Of a stretch of 64,000 bases of DNA, positions 63,200 through 64,000 are shown in pieces. The notes below the pieces were generated by a model, which saw only the letters and a list, made by a program, of their open reading frames with translations, did not search any database and was not told where the DNA came from. Location of the stretch: NCBI RefSeq assembly GCF_030503615.1, contig NZ_CP129963.1, forward strand, positions 1,302,001-1,366,000, in the 5' to 3' direction. The translations under genes were made by a program, and so were the position numbers. Source of the DNA: Sphingobacterium sp. BN32. GTDB taxonomy: Bacteria > Bacteroidota > Bacteroidia > Sphingobacteriales > Sphingobacteriaceae. Position 1 is the first letter of the stretch. Each line of letters opens with the position of its first letter.

Positions 63200-64000
63200 T
63201 TAATATTCCCAATCTGCGTCTGTTACGGTTTTACCGCTTATTTTCTCGTGGAGATATTGGAAGACAACAAATAGAACAGGTGTGATAAACAGTCCTAAAA
63301 TGGTTCCGAAAAGCATCCCTGAAATAGCAGCCCAGCCAATAGAGTGGTTACCCATTGCTGACGGACCGACAACGAACAGCAAAGGGATCAATCCCGTGAT
63401 AAATGCCAGTGAAGTCATCAGGATAGGGCGCAGACGGGCCTTGGCACCTTCAATGGCAGATGCAAGCAGGCTTTTACCTGCCCGTCTGCGTTGAATGGCA
63501 AATTCCACGATCAGGATACCGTTCTTCGCCAACAGACCGATCAGCATCACCAGCGCAATCTGTACATAGATATTGTTGGATATACCGGCAAAGGTGATTC
63601 CGATAAATACCCCGCTTAGACCTATCGGAATAGCTAACAGCACCGATAAGGGCAGTACATAACTTTCGTATTGTGCTGCAAGCAGGAAGTAAACAAAGAT
63701 GATACACAAGGCAAAAATCAAGGTCGATTGCGCACCTGACTTGCTTTCCTCGCGGCTCATTCCTTTATAGTCATAGGTATATCCCGGAGGCAATACCTGC
63801 TTGCTCACTTCTTCGATAGCCGTCATAGCCTGTCCCGTACTATATCCCCAGCCGGGCATCACCGTTAGGTTGGAAGAGTTGAAAAGATTGAACCTGTCCA
63901 CGACTTCGGCGCCCGTTGTTCTTTTTAACGTAACCAACGTGTTTATAGGTACCATTTCTCCACTGCTATTTTTTACAAAAACACCGTTCAATGAGGCTTC
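63200..64000 (-). CDS. RND (AcrB/MexB-like) efflux pump, C-terminal part, truncated by the window
   Basis: The frame enters from the right edge (EASLNGVFVKNSSGEMVPIN) and ends at 63200, giving the last 266 or so residues. The porter subdomain is followed by the final transmembrane block: TLIFALCIIFVYFLLAAQYE, VLPLSVLLAIPIGLSGVFIG, IALVMLIGLLAKNGILIVEF and RPILMTSLAFITGLIPLLFV. This is the HAE1 class of proton-driven multidrug exporters. The membrane-fusion protein gene should lie further right. Confidence 0.95.
   Translation of the reverse strand, partial: EASLNGVFVKNSSGEMVPINTLVTLKRTTGAEVVDRFNLFNSSNLTVMPGWGYSTGQAMTAIEEVSKQVLPPGYTYDYKGMSREESKSGAQSTLIFALCIIFVYFLLAAQYESYVLPLSVLLAIPIGLSGVFIGITFAGISNNIYVQIALVMLIGLLAKNGILIVEFAIQRRRAGKSLLASAIEGAKARLRPILMTSLAFITGLIPLLFVVGPSAMGNHSIGWAAISGMLFGTILGLFITPVLFVVFQYLHEKISGKTVTDADWEY

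Larger units (their letters stand above)
22142..64000. mobile_element. Integrative and conjugative element (CTnDOT-like backbone), left end and about 42 kb
   Basis: The element is bounded on the left by the tRNA 3' fragment. It carries a defence operon, ArdC, a complete Bacteroidetes-type transfer system, relaxase, primases, RteC and efflux cargo, nearly all on the minus strand. The right end, the integrase and the restored tRNA gene are expected beyond 64000. That the defence operon and the efflux genes belong to the same element as the tra genes is inferred from continuity and the absence of any second junction in between. Confidence 0.65.

Overview
The window is from a member of the Bacteroidota, most likely a Sphingobacterium-like organism. 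The evidence is a SusC/SusD pair with DUF4959/DUF4998-type surface lipoproteins, Bacteroidetes-type Tra conjugation proteins and RteC. Base composition is mosaic: positions 1-20000 look like ordinary chromosome, 22-34.5 kb is markedly AT-rich, and 34.6-59 kb is clearly richer in G+C.

1-14 kb (plus strand) is a secretory/catabolic region. It holds two ceramidase-like secreted hydrolases, a lipoprotein of the membrane-bound dehydrogenase type with HEAT repeats, and a Tat-exported high-potential iron-sulfur protein (HiPIP). A degenerate copy of the HiPIP gene end lies downstream. A polysaccharide/glycan utilisation locus follows (susC, susD, two discoidin-like lipoproteins), with a convergent GH88 unsaturated glucuronyl hydrolase at 14.3-15.5 kb.

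15.7-21.9 kb is a decayed, recombined region. An RHS-type polymorphic toxin gene is broken by two frameshifts and two in-frame stops but keeps an intact HNH/AHH-like nuclease tip and an adjacent putative immunity gene. After it come an IS982 remnant, an IS66 TnpA-headed chimeric ORF, small membrane proteins and a RadC-family protein.

At 22.1 kb the 3' half of a CAU-anticodon tRNA and its terminator mark the left junction of an integrative and conjugative element (ICE) that runs rightwards out of the window. Its leftmost cargo (22.3-34.4 kb, all minus strand) is an apparent defence/restriction operon: XRE regulator, PLD-SNF2 helicase, Eco57I-type adenine methylase and AAA ATPase, then a second N6-methylase and a PD-(D/E)XK-like protein. 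I do not recognise this combination as a named system.

34.6-57.7 kb is the ICE backbone on the minus strand: ArdC, an M23 peptidase, the coupling protein, TraN/M/L/K/J, three paralogous TraI-like proteins, TraG (VirB4), TraF, two TraE-like proteins, ParA-like TraA, relaxase and mobilisation protein, a cytosine methylase, and two primase-like TOPRIM proteins. Two features stand out. A second long reading frame, with recognisable family motifs, is embedded in the cytosine methylase gene. A roughly 290-bp array of TATC/GATA-based palindromes lies between the mobilisation genes and the primases, and is a candidate oriT or replication region.

58.3-64 kb holds RteC (excision/transfer control), an uncharacterised ICE protein, a TetR regulator, and an RND efflux outer-membrane factor with the C-terminal part of its inner-membrane pump, which is probably antimicrobial-resistance cargo.
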